From NCBI RefSeq assembly GCF_017068395.1, contig NZ_CP070619.1, positions 8,432,001 to 8,496,000 of the forward strand: a stretch of DNA of 64,000 nt. The letters run 5' to 3'. Below, piece by piece: positions 51,171 to 60,027 of this stretch. This stretch comes from Rhodococcus pseudokoreensis (GTDB lineage: Bacteria; Actinomycetota; Actinomycetes; Mycobacteriales; Mycobacteriaceae). A program made the position numbers and the translations under genes. A model generated the notes under the pieces. That model made no database searches. It was not told the DNA's origin and saw nothing but the letters and a program-made list of their open reading frames with translations. The first letter of the stretch is position 1. Each line of letters starts with the position of its first letter.

Positions 51171-52145
51171 TCATGGTCGCTTCGCGAGCAGCGAGACGAA
51201 CTCGTAGGCCAGATTGGCTGCTGCGACTCCGGTGATCTCGGCGTGGTCGTATGCCGGGGATACTTCGACGATGTCGGCTCCGACCAGGTTGAGGCCATCG
51301 AATCCGCGGACGATGTCGAGAAGTTCACGGCTGGTCATGCCGCCGGCTTCGGGTGTCCCGGTCGCGGGGGCGTGGGCGGGGTCGAGGACGTCGATGTCGA
51401 CAGACACGTACAAGGGTGTTTCTCCGATGGTGTTTCGGAGCTGCTCGATGATGGCGTCGATGGGGCGGCGCTGGAACTCTCGGCAATGAATGATCTGGAA
51501 GCCGAGTTCCGCGTCGGCGGCCAGGTCGTTCGAGGAGTACAGGGAGCCGCGGATCCCGACGTGGGCGCTGTGGCCGTGCACGAACAGCCCGTCTTCGGCG
51601 GCCCGTCGGAACGGGGTGCCGTGGGTGAGGGGTGTGTCGAAGTACGTATCCCAGGTGTCGAGGTGTGCATCGAAGTGCACGAGTGCGACTGGGCCGTGCA
51701 CCCGGTTGACGGCCTTGAGTAGTGGGTAGGCGATGGTGTGGTCGCCGCCGAGCGTGACGAGTGTGGCACCGTTCCGGATCAGCTCGTAGGCGTTGTGCTC
51801 GATCTGGGTGATTGCGGCCTCGATATCGAATGGGTTGAATGCGATGTCACCTGCATCGGCGACCTGCTGGTGGGCGAAGGGTTCGACGTCGAGGGCGGGG
51901 TTGTAGGGGCGCAGCAATCGGGAGGATTGGCGGATGTGCGCGGGTCCGAACCGGGCGCCGGGGCGATAGGTCACTCCGGTGTCGAAGGGGACGCCGACGA
52001 CTGCGACGTCGTGGCGGGGGACGTCTTCGATTCGGGGGAGTCGCGCGAAGGTGGAGTGCCCGGCGTATCGGGGGATGCTCAGCCCGTCGACCTGACCGAC
52101 GGGTGTGGTGGTGCTGGAGCGGGTGGAGTTTGTCATGCTCGTCAT
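51171..52145 (-). CDS. Agmatinase-family ureohydrolase
   Basis: A 324-residue arginase/agmatinase-fold enzyme. The two-manganese ligands are all present: H136 in [10 protein letters not shown]159, H161 and D163 in [10 protein letters not shown], and D250/D252 in [20 protein letters not shown]. It hydrolyses a guanidino compound to urea and an amine. Agmatine, guanidinobutyrate and guanidinopropionate are all possible substrates; the neighbouring transporter and PucR regulator point to catabolism. GGAGGA lies 8 nt before ATG 52145. Confidence 0.93.
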   Translation of the reverse strand: MTSMTNSTRSSTTTPVGQVDGLSIPRYAGHSTFARLPRIEDVPRHDVAVVGVPFDTGVTYRPGARFGPAHIRQSSRLLRPYNPALDVEPFAHQQVADAGDIAFNPFDIEAAITQIEHNAYELIRNGATLVTLGGDHTIAYPLLKAVNRVHGPVALVHFDAHLDTWDTYFDTPLTHGTPFRRAAEDGLFVHGHSAHVGIRGSLYSSNDLAADAELGFQIIHCREFQRRPIDAIIEQLRNTIGETPLYVSVDIDVLDPAHAPATGTPEAGGMTSRELLDIVRGFDGLNLVGADIVEVSPAYDHAEITGVAAANLAYEFVSLLAKRP

Positions 52146-52793
52146 TGGGGTGTTCCTCCATTGGTCTGAATTATGTATCCGGTTATGGCACCGAGGTTCT
52201 CGTGCACCGACGGCGCGGGGCTACGGCGTTTTCGTCTGGCTGGCCTCTGCGGCCAAGGGATCTCTTGGGTGTATCGGGTGTGCAATCCCGCCGGAGAGGC
52301 CGAACAGGGAGATGGTGGATCCCCGTGAGTAGGCAGCTGTGGTCCAAGCTCACGTGGTCTTCCGCACGTGATGAACCCTCCGAGAGACACTGCTGGCGCG
52401 CGTCCACTGCGAGGGTTCTCCGACGACCATCGTTACCGCCCCAGGATTCGACGGCATTATCGGAGATGCCCAAAGAATAGTGCGGCGCAGTGGAGAACGA
52501 GCGGACGCGCGACGGTTACCTAAAGGGTGCGATCAGCTCGGCGTCGACGCTGGCCGTGATGTTGGCGAACGAAAGGTGACGCGCGTGCGTCGGCGTGGGT
52601 GTGTTCGTGTCGAGGGGGTGCCTGTCACGGCCTGTGTGGATCTGCGGTTGGTCCAATTCCACGGTGGTGCTCCTCACAAATCCTGGTGAGGCAACTATGG
52701 TCGGGAAACGACCACTCGGGAATACTCGAAGAGTATAGATCTCGACCAGCGGTTTGTATGATCATCTAACACACCGGAGAGTGGAGACACCCC
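52146..52793. promoter_or_regulatory. Divergent control region between the ureohydrolase and PucR genes
   Basis: 648 bp containing one candidate short gene (52516-52662, minus) and two adjacent dyads close to the pucR start: TGGTCG-ggaaa-CGACCA (52698-52714) and ATACTC-gaa-GAGTAT (52722-52736). The dyads lie 58-96 bp before the PucR start and are the best candidates for a regulator site. The remaining part shows no gene. Confidence 0.55.
52516..52662 (-). CDS. Candidate 48-residue peptide upstream of the ureohydrolase
   Basis: A short frame from GTG 52662 to TAA 52516 with a strong GAGGAG site 7 nt upstream. The peptide ends HLSFANITASVDAELIAPFR. It is too short for automatic gene finding and I recognise no family. 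It lies on the ureohydrolase strand, 370 bp upstream. It may be a leader peptide, a true small protein, or the remains of a lost gene. Confidence 0.35.
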   Translation of the reverse strand: MELDQPQIHTGRDRHPLDTNTPTPTHARHLSFANITASVDAELIAPFR

Positions 52794-54296
52794 ATGGGAC
52801 CGAGCCTCGGCGACCTGCTGGAGATGCCCCACCTGCGCCTCGAACTTCGGGCCGGCAGTGGCGGCGCCGGGAAACGAGTGATGTGGGCGCAGACCTCTGA
52901 CCTGGACAAGCCGTGGGAATGGATGACCGGCGGCGAACTGTTGATGAAGAATGGCCGCACCCTGCCGCCCAATGCGCCGGAGCAGGTGGCGCTGTTGGAA
53001 GGTCTCGCCGCGAACGGCATCAGCGGTCTCGTGCTCGGTGTCGACCCTGCGACCCCCGCTCTCGATCCCGCAGCCATTGCCGCGGCGGATTCGTTGCCGT
53101 TGCCCATCGTGTTCGCTCCCTATTCGGTCGGGTTTGCCGCCATCGGGCGGGCGGTCGCAGACGCCAATGCAGCCGACGAGGGCCGGCGTTTAGCGGTGAC
53201 CGAGCGCGTCTACACGATGATTCGGCGCTCGGTCACCCAGCCGGTGAGTGCGGGGGCGTTGAAACCGCTCGCCCGCGACCTTGCATGCAAGCTCGCCGTC
53301 CTCGATGCCGAGTCGGGGGATCCGGTGCTACACAGTCCCGAGGCGGTACCTGAAGCGCTCCGCCAGGCGTTGCTGGAGGAAGTCCGCCGGCGAAACGGCG
53401 CGCTGCCCGGCGTGGTACATCTCGCCGCCGGCGAAATGCGCGCCCAAGTCGTGGAAGTCCCCGACGAAGAACCGACCGTCCTACTGACCTACGCTCATCG
53501 CGCCTCGCCGCCGGACCTTGTCCTGCTTCAACACATCGCCACGGCAGCAGCGGTGCTGATCGCTCAGCAAGGAATCCGACGTGAACACGAACGCCGAGTG
53601 GGAGCTGAACTGCTGGCGCATCTCCTCGATCACCGGCTCGACGCGGACGAGGCGGCCCGCCAACTATCCGAGCGCGGACTGCCGGCGGACGACTGCGTCG
53701 TCGTCGCAGCACGCGGAGGCAGCGAAACCGGCGAGGAACACCTGCACCTGAGTTTCGACCGCCGCAAGATCAACAACCTTCTGCTGCGACGATCCGGCGT
53801 CCTCTACGCACTACTCCCGGCATCCGACGATGCACTCGACGTGCTGACCCGGCGACTGGGCCCTGGCGCGCTGATCGGTGTCAGTGACCCGCTCGTCTCA
53901 CCCCTGCGCGCCCCGGCGGCCGCCCGTGAGGCGAACTGGGCCGTGCGCGATGCGGTGAACGCACCCGGTCGGGTCAGTAGATACGCCGATGCCACCCTGC
54001 TGTCGGTGTTACGGGACACCGAAGAAGCGCAGGTCGTGGTTGACCGTGTTCTCGGTCCCCTGCTTCGCTACGACGCCGATCACGGGACCGAGTTGACGAG
54101 GACTCTCGACATCTTCCTCACGTGCGACCGATCGTGGCAGCAGGCCTCTGCTGCGACCGGCGTCCATCGCCAAACGGTGGTCTATCGAATGCGCCGAGTC
54201 GAGGAAATAACCGGCCGGACTCTCTCCGCGACCGCTCACCTCACCGAGCTCTGGTTGGCACTGCGGGCGCGTGATCTCTTGACCGCGCCGGGATGA
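52794..54296 (+). CDS. PucR family transcriptional regulator
   Basis: A 500-residue regulator. N-terminal PucR-like domain: SLGDLLEMPHLRLELRAGSG, WAQTSDLDKPWEWMTGGELL and the NGISGLVLGVD segment. The C-terminal CdaR/PucR HTH at ~430-490: LDIFLTCDRSWQQASAATGV and HRQTVVYRMRRVEEITGRTL. These proteins control purine, amine or amino acid catabolism. GGAGAGTGGAGA precedes ATG. Divergent from the ureohydrolase/symporter genes, which it probably controls. Confidence 0.92.
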   Translation: MGPSLGDLLEMPHLRLELRAGSGGAGKRVMWAQTSDLDKPWEWMTGGELLMKNGRTLPPNAPEQVALLEGLAANGISGLVLGVDPATPALDPAAIAAADSLPLPIVFAPYSVGFAAIGRAVADANAADEGRRLAVTERVYTMIRRSVTQPVSAGALKPLARDLACKLAVLDAESGDPVLHSPEAVPEALRQALLEEVRRRNGALPGVVHLAAGEMRAQVVEVPDEEPTVLLTYAHRASPPDLVLLQHIATAAAVLIAQQGIRREHERRVGAELLAHLLDHRLDADEAARQLSERGLPADDCVVVAARGGSETGEEHLHLSFDRRKINNLLLRRSGVLYALLPASDDALDVLTRRLGPGALIGVSDPLVSPLRAPAAAREANWAVRDAVNAPGRVSRYADATLLSVLRDTEEAQVVVDRVLGPLLRYDADHGTELTRTLDIFLTCDRSWQQASAATGVHRQTVVYRMRRVEEITGRTLSATAHLTELWLALRARDLLTAPG

Positions 54297-54783
54297 GACC
54301 ACGTCCACCTCTGTCAATCGGACATGAACCTGACTGGCAACGACGCACCTTCTCGGCCTTCCCTTCCCGGCCCATCACGGGTGAGGCGTCCGCAGGATGC
54401 GTGACGTGGGTTCCGGTTGCTGGTGGTACTTCATAGCACTGTCTCCGATTCGGGTGTCGCTGAGTAACTGAGCGAGCCCTCGAGCCGGCGCCCGACCGTA
54501 ACCTTGATCTTCACTTACGAGGTTGATCCGCGGAAGTGCTGGTGCACTAGTGTATTTGCCCGGAGAATCTCCGGACCGGCACAGATGACTTCGTGATCCA
54601 ATATGGAGGACTCGGGCCGTTCAGCAACCCGGCGATGTTTGTCGCAGGACAACGACGGATCGATGTCGCGGTCGAATTGGACGTATCTCAACAGACAAAT
54701 CGAGCGGCGCGGTCACTAACCTCCGTCAGATCGGCCACGACCCGAAGGTGGCGCGTGGCGTGGGTAGCGGATCGGGGAGCGGG
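54297..54783. other. Gap without gene, with a small palindrome
   Basis: 487 bp between the PucR gene and the convergent bicupin gene. Contains CCGGAGA-a-TCTCCGG at 54560-54574. No convincing gene; one 64-residue frame on the plus strand has poor composition. Confidence 0.5.
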
Positions 54784-55830
54784 TTAACCGCGTTCGTCGA
54801 GCGGGTTTTTTCGGGTGACGATGAGCGGGTCGGCGGGGGTGAACGGGAAGATCGGCAGGTCGGCGATGTGGGTGTCGAACGTGGCGGCGAGGACTTCGCG
54901 CGAGTACGCGCTGACCGACGCGCGGTATCCGATGTCACCGGGCGTCGGCTGGTCGAAGAAAATCAGAAAATGGATGTCGTCGGACCCGACGACCTCGATG
55001 TGATGGGGGTACGCGCGGGGAATGAAATACACGTCCCCCTGCTCGAGATACCAGGTGTCGAGGGAGCCGTCCGGGTCCATGACCGTCATCCGCGCCGATC
55101 CGCGGCGCACATAACCCATTTCGGCGGTGATCGGATGCCAGTGCGGTTCCCGCATTCCGTCCTCCCGGATCCGCAGGGAGTACATCGACAGATCTTTCAG
55201 GGCGGGCCAGAACTGGACGCGTGCGAGGTGGGCGGAGCCGACAGCGAGGCTGATGACCGGATTCTGCTCCTCGACGGCGAACTTGTGACCATCCGAGAAT
55301 ATCGCCGCCGACGGCACCACGGGATCGCCGATTCGGGCCGCCAGGGCGCGGTCCGCGGTGTTGCGTCGGAGAACGGCGAAGTCGGAGGCGTCGAGATCGT
55401 AGGTGTTGCCGAGGACGGCATCGGTCATCGCACCGAACGCCGCTCCGAGACCGAAGTCCTCGGGGCGCTCGCTCCGGAAGGCGATGATGAATTCCGCGAC
55501 CTCGTCGCCGATGTTCTCGATGTGGTGCAGCGATCCGGAATCGATGTGGAACATCTCCCCGGCGCCGACTGTGAAGGTCGAGAACACGCTGCCGGTGTCG
55601 AGCACGGAGACGAGCGACGTACCGGACAGGCAATAGGTGAGTTCGTTCGCGTTGGCGTGCCAGTGCGGGGTGCGCATCGCTCCGGGATTGATCAACACCC
55701 GCTTGATTGACAGGCCTCGCAGGATCGGGAAGGTGTCCGCTGTCACCCGGGTGATCGAGCCGAGGTCGGAGTGTTCGACGATCTCGCCGTCGGTCAACGA
55801 GGTGCTGTGAATGCTGCGTCGCGTGCTCAT
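54784..55830 (-). CDS. Bicupin protein (oxalate decarboxylase-like)
   Basis: A 348-residue protein with two cupin barrels. First: PGAMRTPHWHANANELTYCL, then FHIDSGSLHHIENIGD. Second: REPHWHPITAEMGYVRRGSA, then YFIPRAYPHHIEVVG. Each has the HxH...E...H metal-binding set, so two metal sites are probable. Oxalate decarboxylases and oxidases have this architecture; the sequence also fits other bicupin dioxygenases. The SIDSG- or SEN-type lid loop needed to separate them is not obvious. Confidence 0.85.
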   Translation of the reverse strand: MSTRRSIHSTSLTDGEIVEHSDLGSITRVTADTFPILRGLSIKRVLINPGAMRTPHWHANANELTYCLSGTSLVSVLDTGSVFSTFTVGAGEMFHIDSGSLHHIENIGDEVAEFIIAFRSERPEDFGLGAAFGAMTDAVLGNTYDLDASDFAVLRRNTADRALAARIGDPVVPSAAIFSDGHKFAVEEQNPVISLAVGSAHLARVQFWPALKDLSMYSLRIREDGMREPHWHPITAEMGYVRRGSARMTVMDPDGSLDTWYLEQGDVYFIPRAYPHHIEVVGSDDIHFLIFFDQPTPGDIGYRASVSAYSREVLAATFDTHIADLPIFPFTPADPLIVTRKNPLDERG

Positions 55831-56023
55831 GAATATGCCTTCCGTGTCGGACGGTTACCTGGGGACGGCAGTTCGCGCATACAGGTAGCAGTATGTCGTT
55901 CCGCCGTGAAATGTTCCGGTGATCGCGACGGAGTGGGTGGGCTCCCGGGCTAGGATTCGACGGAGGCCTGCCAGCTGGTGCCGCCCATCGGCGCGGTACT
56001 CGAACCATGGCGCCGAGGCGGTG

Positions 56024-57385
56024 ATGGTTATGAGGCATTCCCAGGCGGAGTACATCGGGCACCCGCGAACTGCAGTGGGTCGGTTCCGCGCACTGCGCGC
56101 CACCCGGCTCGCTGTGCTCGCGGCGTGCGGCGCACTCGTGATCGCGGGGTGCTCACCCACGTCCGAGCCGACCGCCGAGAATGCTTCACCGCCTGCCGCG
56201 ACGACGGCGACGGCTGCTTCGGGTTCGGCGCTCAATTCCATCGATCCGGCCGCATTTCAGGCCGCGGTCGACGCCGCCGCCGAAGAGCTGTCGATCCCCG
56301 GCGCGGTGGTGCAGCTCCGCACCCCGCAGGGAACCTTCGACGCGGTGGTCGGCACCACGGAACTGGGCGCGGACACACCGCCGGATGCGCAGACCCATTT
56401 CCGGATCGCCTCCAACACCAAAACCTTGACGGCGGCGCTGACGGTCCTGCTGGACCAGGACGGCAAGCTCCGGTTCAGCGACCCGGTGTCGACCTACGTC
56501 GCCGACGTGCCCAATGGCGAGAACATCACCATCACACAGCTGTTGACGATGCGTAGCGGGCTGTACAACTACACGAATGCGCCCGAGTTGGCGGCGACGT
56601 TGGACAGCGACCCGTCGAAGGCCTGGACGCCTCAGGAGGTCCTGGACATCGCGTTCAGCCGGCCGCCGGACTTCCCACCCGGCACGTCGTACGAATACAG
56701 CAACACCAACTACGCGTTGCTGGGTCTGGTCGCCGAGAAGGTCGGCGGTCGACCGCTGGGCGAGCAGTTCCAGGAACGGTTGCTCGGGCCGCTCGGGCTG
56801 AACCAGACCTCGCTTCCCGCCGCCGACGATACGGCGATCCCGGACCGGTATTCACACGGTTACATGTACGGCGGATCGGCCTACGCCCTGGTGGACGAGC
56901 CGTATCCCGCCGACATGCAGGCCGCCGCGCGGGCGGGGAAACTGCAGCCCCTCGACTACACCAACCAGAATTCGTCCTACGCCACCGCCGCCGGGGGCGC
57001 CATCTCCACGGCGGAAAACCTGGCTGCATGGATCCGGGCGCTGGTATCCGGCGAGGTATTGAATCCGGACTACCAGCAACAGTGGCGGGACAGTCTGCAA
57101 CCCGAGGACCCGGACGCACCCGATGGGCAGCAATACGGTTACGGGATCAGTTACCAGCGTTTCGGGCCGAACGCGTCGATGTATTACCACGGCGGTGAGC
57201 TGCCGGGCTTCAACTCGTTCATCGGATACGACCCGGACAACGATGTCACGCTCGTGATCTGGGCGAATCTGACCCTGTCGCCCGAGGGCAAGACCACCGC
57301 GAACGCGTTGCTGCCCACCGTTCTCGACGAGATCTACGCAGGAATGTCGCTGGCGCCCACACCCGCTCCGACCCCCACGAGGTGA
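56024..57385 (+). CDS. Serine hydrolase, class C beta-lactamase/DD-peptidase-like lipoprotein
   Basis: A 453-residue exported protein. After a basic N-terminus, LAACGALVIAGCSPT holds a lipobox. Active-site elements: SNTK (S-x-x-K) in FRIASNTKTLTAAL, Y-x-N in YEYSNTNYALLGLV, and HGGELPG for the K-T-G position. It acts outside the membrane on peptidoglycan-like amides or esters. ATG 56024 has GAGG upstream. It overlaps no gene; the sigma factor follows 41 bp later. Confidence 0.88.
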   Translation: MVMRHSQAEYIGHPRTAVGRFRALRATRLAVLAACGALVIAGCSPTSEPTAENASPPAATTATAASGSALNSIDPAAFQAAVDAAAEELSIPGAVVQLRTPQGTFDAVVGTTELGADTPPDAQTHFRIASNTKTLTAALTVLLDQDGKLRFSDPVSTYVADVPNGENITITQLLTMRSGLYNYTNAPELAATLDSDPSKAWTPQEVLDIAFSRPPDFPPGTSYEYSNTNYALLGLVAEKVGGRPLGEQFQERLLGPLGLNQTSLPAADDTAIPDRYSHGYMYGGSAYALVDEPYPADMQAAARAGKLQPLDYTNQNSSYATAAGGAISTAENLAAWIRALVSGEVLNPDYQQQWRDSLQPEDPDAPDGQQYGYGISYQRFGPNASMYYHGGELPGFNSFIGYDPDNDVTLVIWANLTLSPEGKTTANALLPTVLDEIYAGMSLAPTPAPTPTR

Positions 57386-57426
57386 TGCGCGGTACACGGG
57401 TCGCCGGTGGGGCAGAATCATCGTTT

Positions 57427-58476
57427 GTGAGCGACAACTCCGTTCGAACACCGCACGCGTCGGTAGAAGCCGAGGATCCCGACCTGGCCAGAGCCCGGGA
57501 CGGAGACGACGCCGCGTTCACACGTCTGGTCGGACCGTTGCGCCGCGAACTGCACGCCCATTGCTATCGCATGCTCGGCTCCAGCCACGATGCCGACGAC
57601 GCCCTGCAGGACGCGCTGCTGCGGGCGTGGCGCGGTTTCGCGAAATTCGAAGGCCGCAGCGCACTGCGCTCCTGGCTGTACACCGTCACGACGCGCACCT
57701 GCCTGGACGCCGTCGAATCGCGTGGTAAGAGGGCCCTCCCCGTCGACCTCGGTCCCTCCAGTGATCGCGCCGTCGTCGGCGACGTCCCGCTCACCGAGGT
57801 GGCGTGGCTGGGTCCCTACGCCGATGCGGGACTGGCCGCCGGTGCGGCGGGGCCGGCCGCCCGCTACGAGCAGCGCGAGTCCGTCGAACTGGCATTCGTT
57901 GCGGCACTACAACATCTGCCGGGCAATCAGCGGGCCGCCCTCCTGCTCTTCGAGGTCCTGGGGTTCTCCGCCGCCGAGATCGCCGCCGCCATGGACACGA
58001 CGACGGCGTCGGTGAACAGCGCGCTGCAGCGGGCCCGGGCGATCGTCGCGGAGAAGATTCCGTCGATGACCCAATCGCAAACGTTGCGCGAGATCGACGA
58101 CGCGCGTCTGCGAGCCCTGGTCGCTGGGTACTCCACCGCGCTGGAACGCGGTGACGCCGATGCTCTGGTCGCTCTCCTGACGGAGGACGTCACCTGGTCG
58201 ATGCCGCCGATGGCGCACTGGTACCGCGGTCTGGCCGCGGTCACGGATTTCGCGGTCCGGGTCCCGCTCACGGGATGCGGTTCGTGGCGCCACCTGCCGG
58301 TCGGAGCCAACGGTCAGCCCGCCGTGGCCTTCTACCTGTGGGACGAGGGCGCCGGCACCCACCTCCGCTGGTCGATCACGGTGTTGACCCTGCGCGGCAC
58401 CAAGATCGCGGAACTGACCTCGTTCATCGGTCCGGAGCACTTCGAGCAGTTCGGTCTGCCTGAATTCTTGCCGTGA
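57427..58476 (+). CDS. ECF sigma factor with C-terminal SnoaL domain (SigG/SigJ-like)
   Basis: A 349-residue sigma factor. Region 2: HCYRMLGSSHDADDALQDAL then LRAWRGFAKFEGRSALRSWL; region 4: LQHLPGNQRAALLLFEVLGF and SAAEIAAAMDTTTASVNSAL. Residues ~215-345 form an SnoaL-like domain with YSTALERGDADALVALLTED and VTWSMPPMAHWYRG, found in the SigG/SigJ (ECF41-like) groups, where it regulates activity without a separate anti-sigma. GTG 57427 is chosen by alignment with the family start. Confidence 0.9.
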   Translation: MSDNSVRTPHASVEAEDPDLARARDGDDAAFTRLVGPLRRELHAHCYRMLGSSHDADDALQDALLRAWRGFAKFEGRSALRSWLYTVTTRTCLDAVESRGKRALPVDLGPSSDRAVVGDVPLTEVAWLGPYADAGLAAGAAGPAARYEQRESVELAFVAALQHLPGNQRAALLLFEVLGFSAAEIAAAMDTTTASVNSALQRARAIVAEKIPSMTQSQTLREIDDARLRALVAGYSTALERGDADALVALLTEDVTWSMPPMAHWYRGLAAVTDFAVRVPLTGCGSWRHLPVGANGQPAVAFYLWDEGAGTHLRWSITVLTLRGTKIAELTSFIGPEHFEQFGLPEFLP

Positions 58477-58548
58477 CCTGCGCTCGCGGTGACCGACTGC
58501 GCCGCGGTGACACCACGATGGCACATCGATCCCCGACCGAGTCTTGCG

Positions 58549-58580
58549 ATGGTGCCATTGTGATGCCATGATGGCACCAT
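58549..58580. promoter_or_regulatory. Operator dyad over the start codon of the RHH gene
   Basis: ATGGTGCCAT (58549-58558) and ATGGCACCAT (58571-58580) are perfect 10-bp inverted repeats separated by 12 bp. Between them TGCCAT-g-ATGGCA forms a further dyad (58564-58576), and ATGGCACAT occurs upstream at 58518-58526. The right arm contains the first two bases of the ATG. Such clustered short dyads are typical of ribbon-helix-helix protein sites. Confidence 0.75.
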
Positions 58581-59097
58581 GGATCTCACACCCTATGTCG
58601 CGTCCCTCCGTCACGAACTGGCCGTAGCCGCCGAGGCCGGGGGAGAGGACGCCCGTGCCCTCGCCGAGCGACTCACCGCACCATTGGAGTCCGGGGTCCG
58701 GCTCGCGCTACTCGACGCGCTGTCGGCGGCCGCCAGTGAAATCACCCGCGACCTCGCACCGGGTTCGGTGGATCTTCGACTCCGCGGACGTGAGCCCACG
58801 TTCGTCGTCACTCCCGCGCCCGTCGAGCAGTCGTTCGAGGAGCCGGCCGCATCCGGTCCGGACGTGACGCCGCCGCGAGTCGCGGAGGTGGAAGACAGCG
58901 CCATGACCCGGATCAACCTTCGTCTCTCACAAGACCTCAAGGACCGAGTCGAGGAGGCCGCTCGGGAGGCCGGACTGTCCGTGAACGCCTGGCTCGTCCG
59001 GTCCGCGGCCGCAGGGTTGGAGTCCGACGGCGGCAGTGGCCGTTCCGAACGGCGTGCCCCACGCGGCAACGACCGTTTCACGGGCTGGGTGCGCTGA
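58579..59097 (+). CDS. Ribbon-helix-helix (Arc/CopG-like) DNA-binding protein
   Basis: A 172-residue protein. The N-terminal ~75 residues are helical (LTPYVASLRHELAVAAEAGG). Residues ~109-147, MTRINLRLSQDLKDRVEEAA then REAGLSVNAWLVRSAAAGL, are a clear RHH domain. There is no Shine-Dalgarno; ATG 58579 lies in the operator dyad, so the mRNA may be leaderless and the gene autorepressed. The DUF4097 and ABC genes follow 51 bp later and may be controlled by it. Confidence 0.85.
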   Translation: MDLTPYVASLRHELAVAAEAGGEDARALAERLTAPLESGVRLALLDALSAAASEITRDLAPGSVDLRLRGREPTFVVTPAPVEQSFEEPAASGPDVTPPRVAEVEDSAMTRINLRLSQDLKDRVEEAAREAGLSVNAWLVRSAAAGLESDGGSGRSERRAPRGNDRFTGWVR

Positions 59098-59148
59098 CCC
59101 GACCCGCCCGTCCTTTCATTCGCCATCACCACATTCCGGAGGACAACC

Positions 59149-60027
59149 ATGCCCACATTCAGCACCCCGGCGCCGATCTCGGCGACGGTCGAACTCGTCG
59201 TCGGCGACGCACGGATCACGGCGAGCGACCGCGACGACACGGTCGTGGACGTGCGCCCCAGCGACGGTTCGCGGGAATCGGACGTTCGCGCCGCCGAGCA
59301 GACCCGCGTCGAGTACTCCGCGGGGAGACTGCTGGTCAAGGCGCCGAAGCCGCGCGGTCTCGGCCTGTTCGGCAAGGCGGGTTCCGTCGACGTCACCATC
59401 GCGCTGCCGACCGGTTCCGAATTCGAGGGCGAGGCGTCGGTGGCGACGTTCCGCGGCGCCGGACGGCTCGGGGCGTGCCGGATCAAGACATCGGCGGGCG
59501 ACGTCCAACTCGGCGACACGGGCCCGCTCGACGTGCACACCGGGGCCGGCACGGTCACCGTGGACCACGTCGCGGGAGATGCGGACGTGAGCACGGGGTC
59601 GGGGAAACTCCGCGTCGGTGCGATCGACGGCAGCGCCGTGATCAAGAACTCCAACGGCGACAACTGGATCGGCACGATCAGCGGCGGACTGCGAGTGAAG
59701 ACGGCGAACGGCGACATCTCCGTCGACGACGCCCGCGCCGACCTCGCCGCGGCAACCGCCAACGGCGACATCCGCATCGGGCAGGTGACGCAGGGCGCTG
59801 CGTCGCTGGAAACCGGCCACGGCCGAATCGAGATCGGCATCCGCTCCGGGACCGCCGCCCGGCTCGACGCGCACACGTCCTTCGGCAAGGTCCAGAACCA
59901 TCTGGACTCCGTCGACCGGCCCGAATCGACGGACGACAAAGTCGAGGTGCGTGCCCGTACCGGTTTCGGCGACATCGTGATTCGCCGCCCCGATTCCCAG
60001 AAGTCGACCAGTCGAAAGGCAGAGTGA
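59149..60027 (+). CDS. DUF4097 family beta-repeat protein
   Basis: A 292-residue protein made of short repeats with the pattern ...TxxGDIxV...: SAGDVQLGDTG, GAGTVTVDHVAG, GSGKLRVGAIDG, NGDNWIGTISG, NGDISVDD, NGDIRIGQ, GHGRIEIGIR, GFGDIVIRR. This is the DUF4097 (adhesin-like) beta-helix. No signal peptide is seen. A good GGAGGAC site precedes ATG. TGATG overlap with the ABC ATPase gene. Confidence 0.9.
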   Translation: MPTFSTPAPISATVELVVGDARITASDRDDTVVDVRPSDGSRESDVRAAEQTRVEYSAGRLLVKAPKPRGLGLFGKAGSVDVTIALPTGSEFEGEASVATFRGAGRLGACRIKTSAGDVQLGDTGPLDVHTGAGTVTVDHVAGDADVSTGSGKLRVGAIDGSAVIKNSNGDNWIGTISGGLRVKTANGDISVDDARADLAAATANGDIRIGQVTQGAASLETGHGRIEIGIRSGTAARLDAHTSFGKVQNHLDSVDRPESTDDKVEVRARTGFGDIVIRRPDSQKSTSRKAE

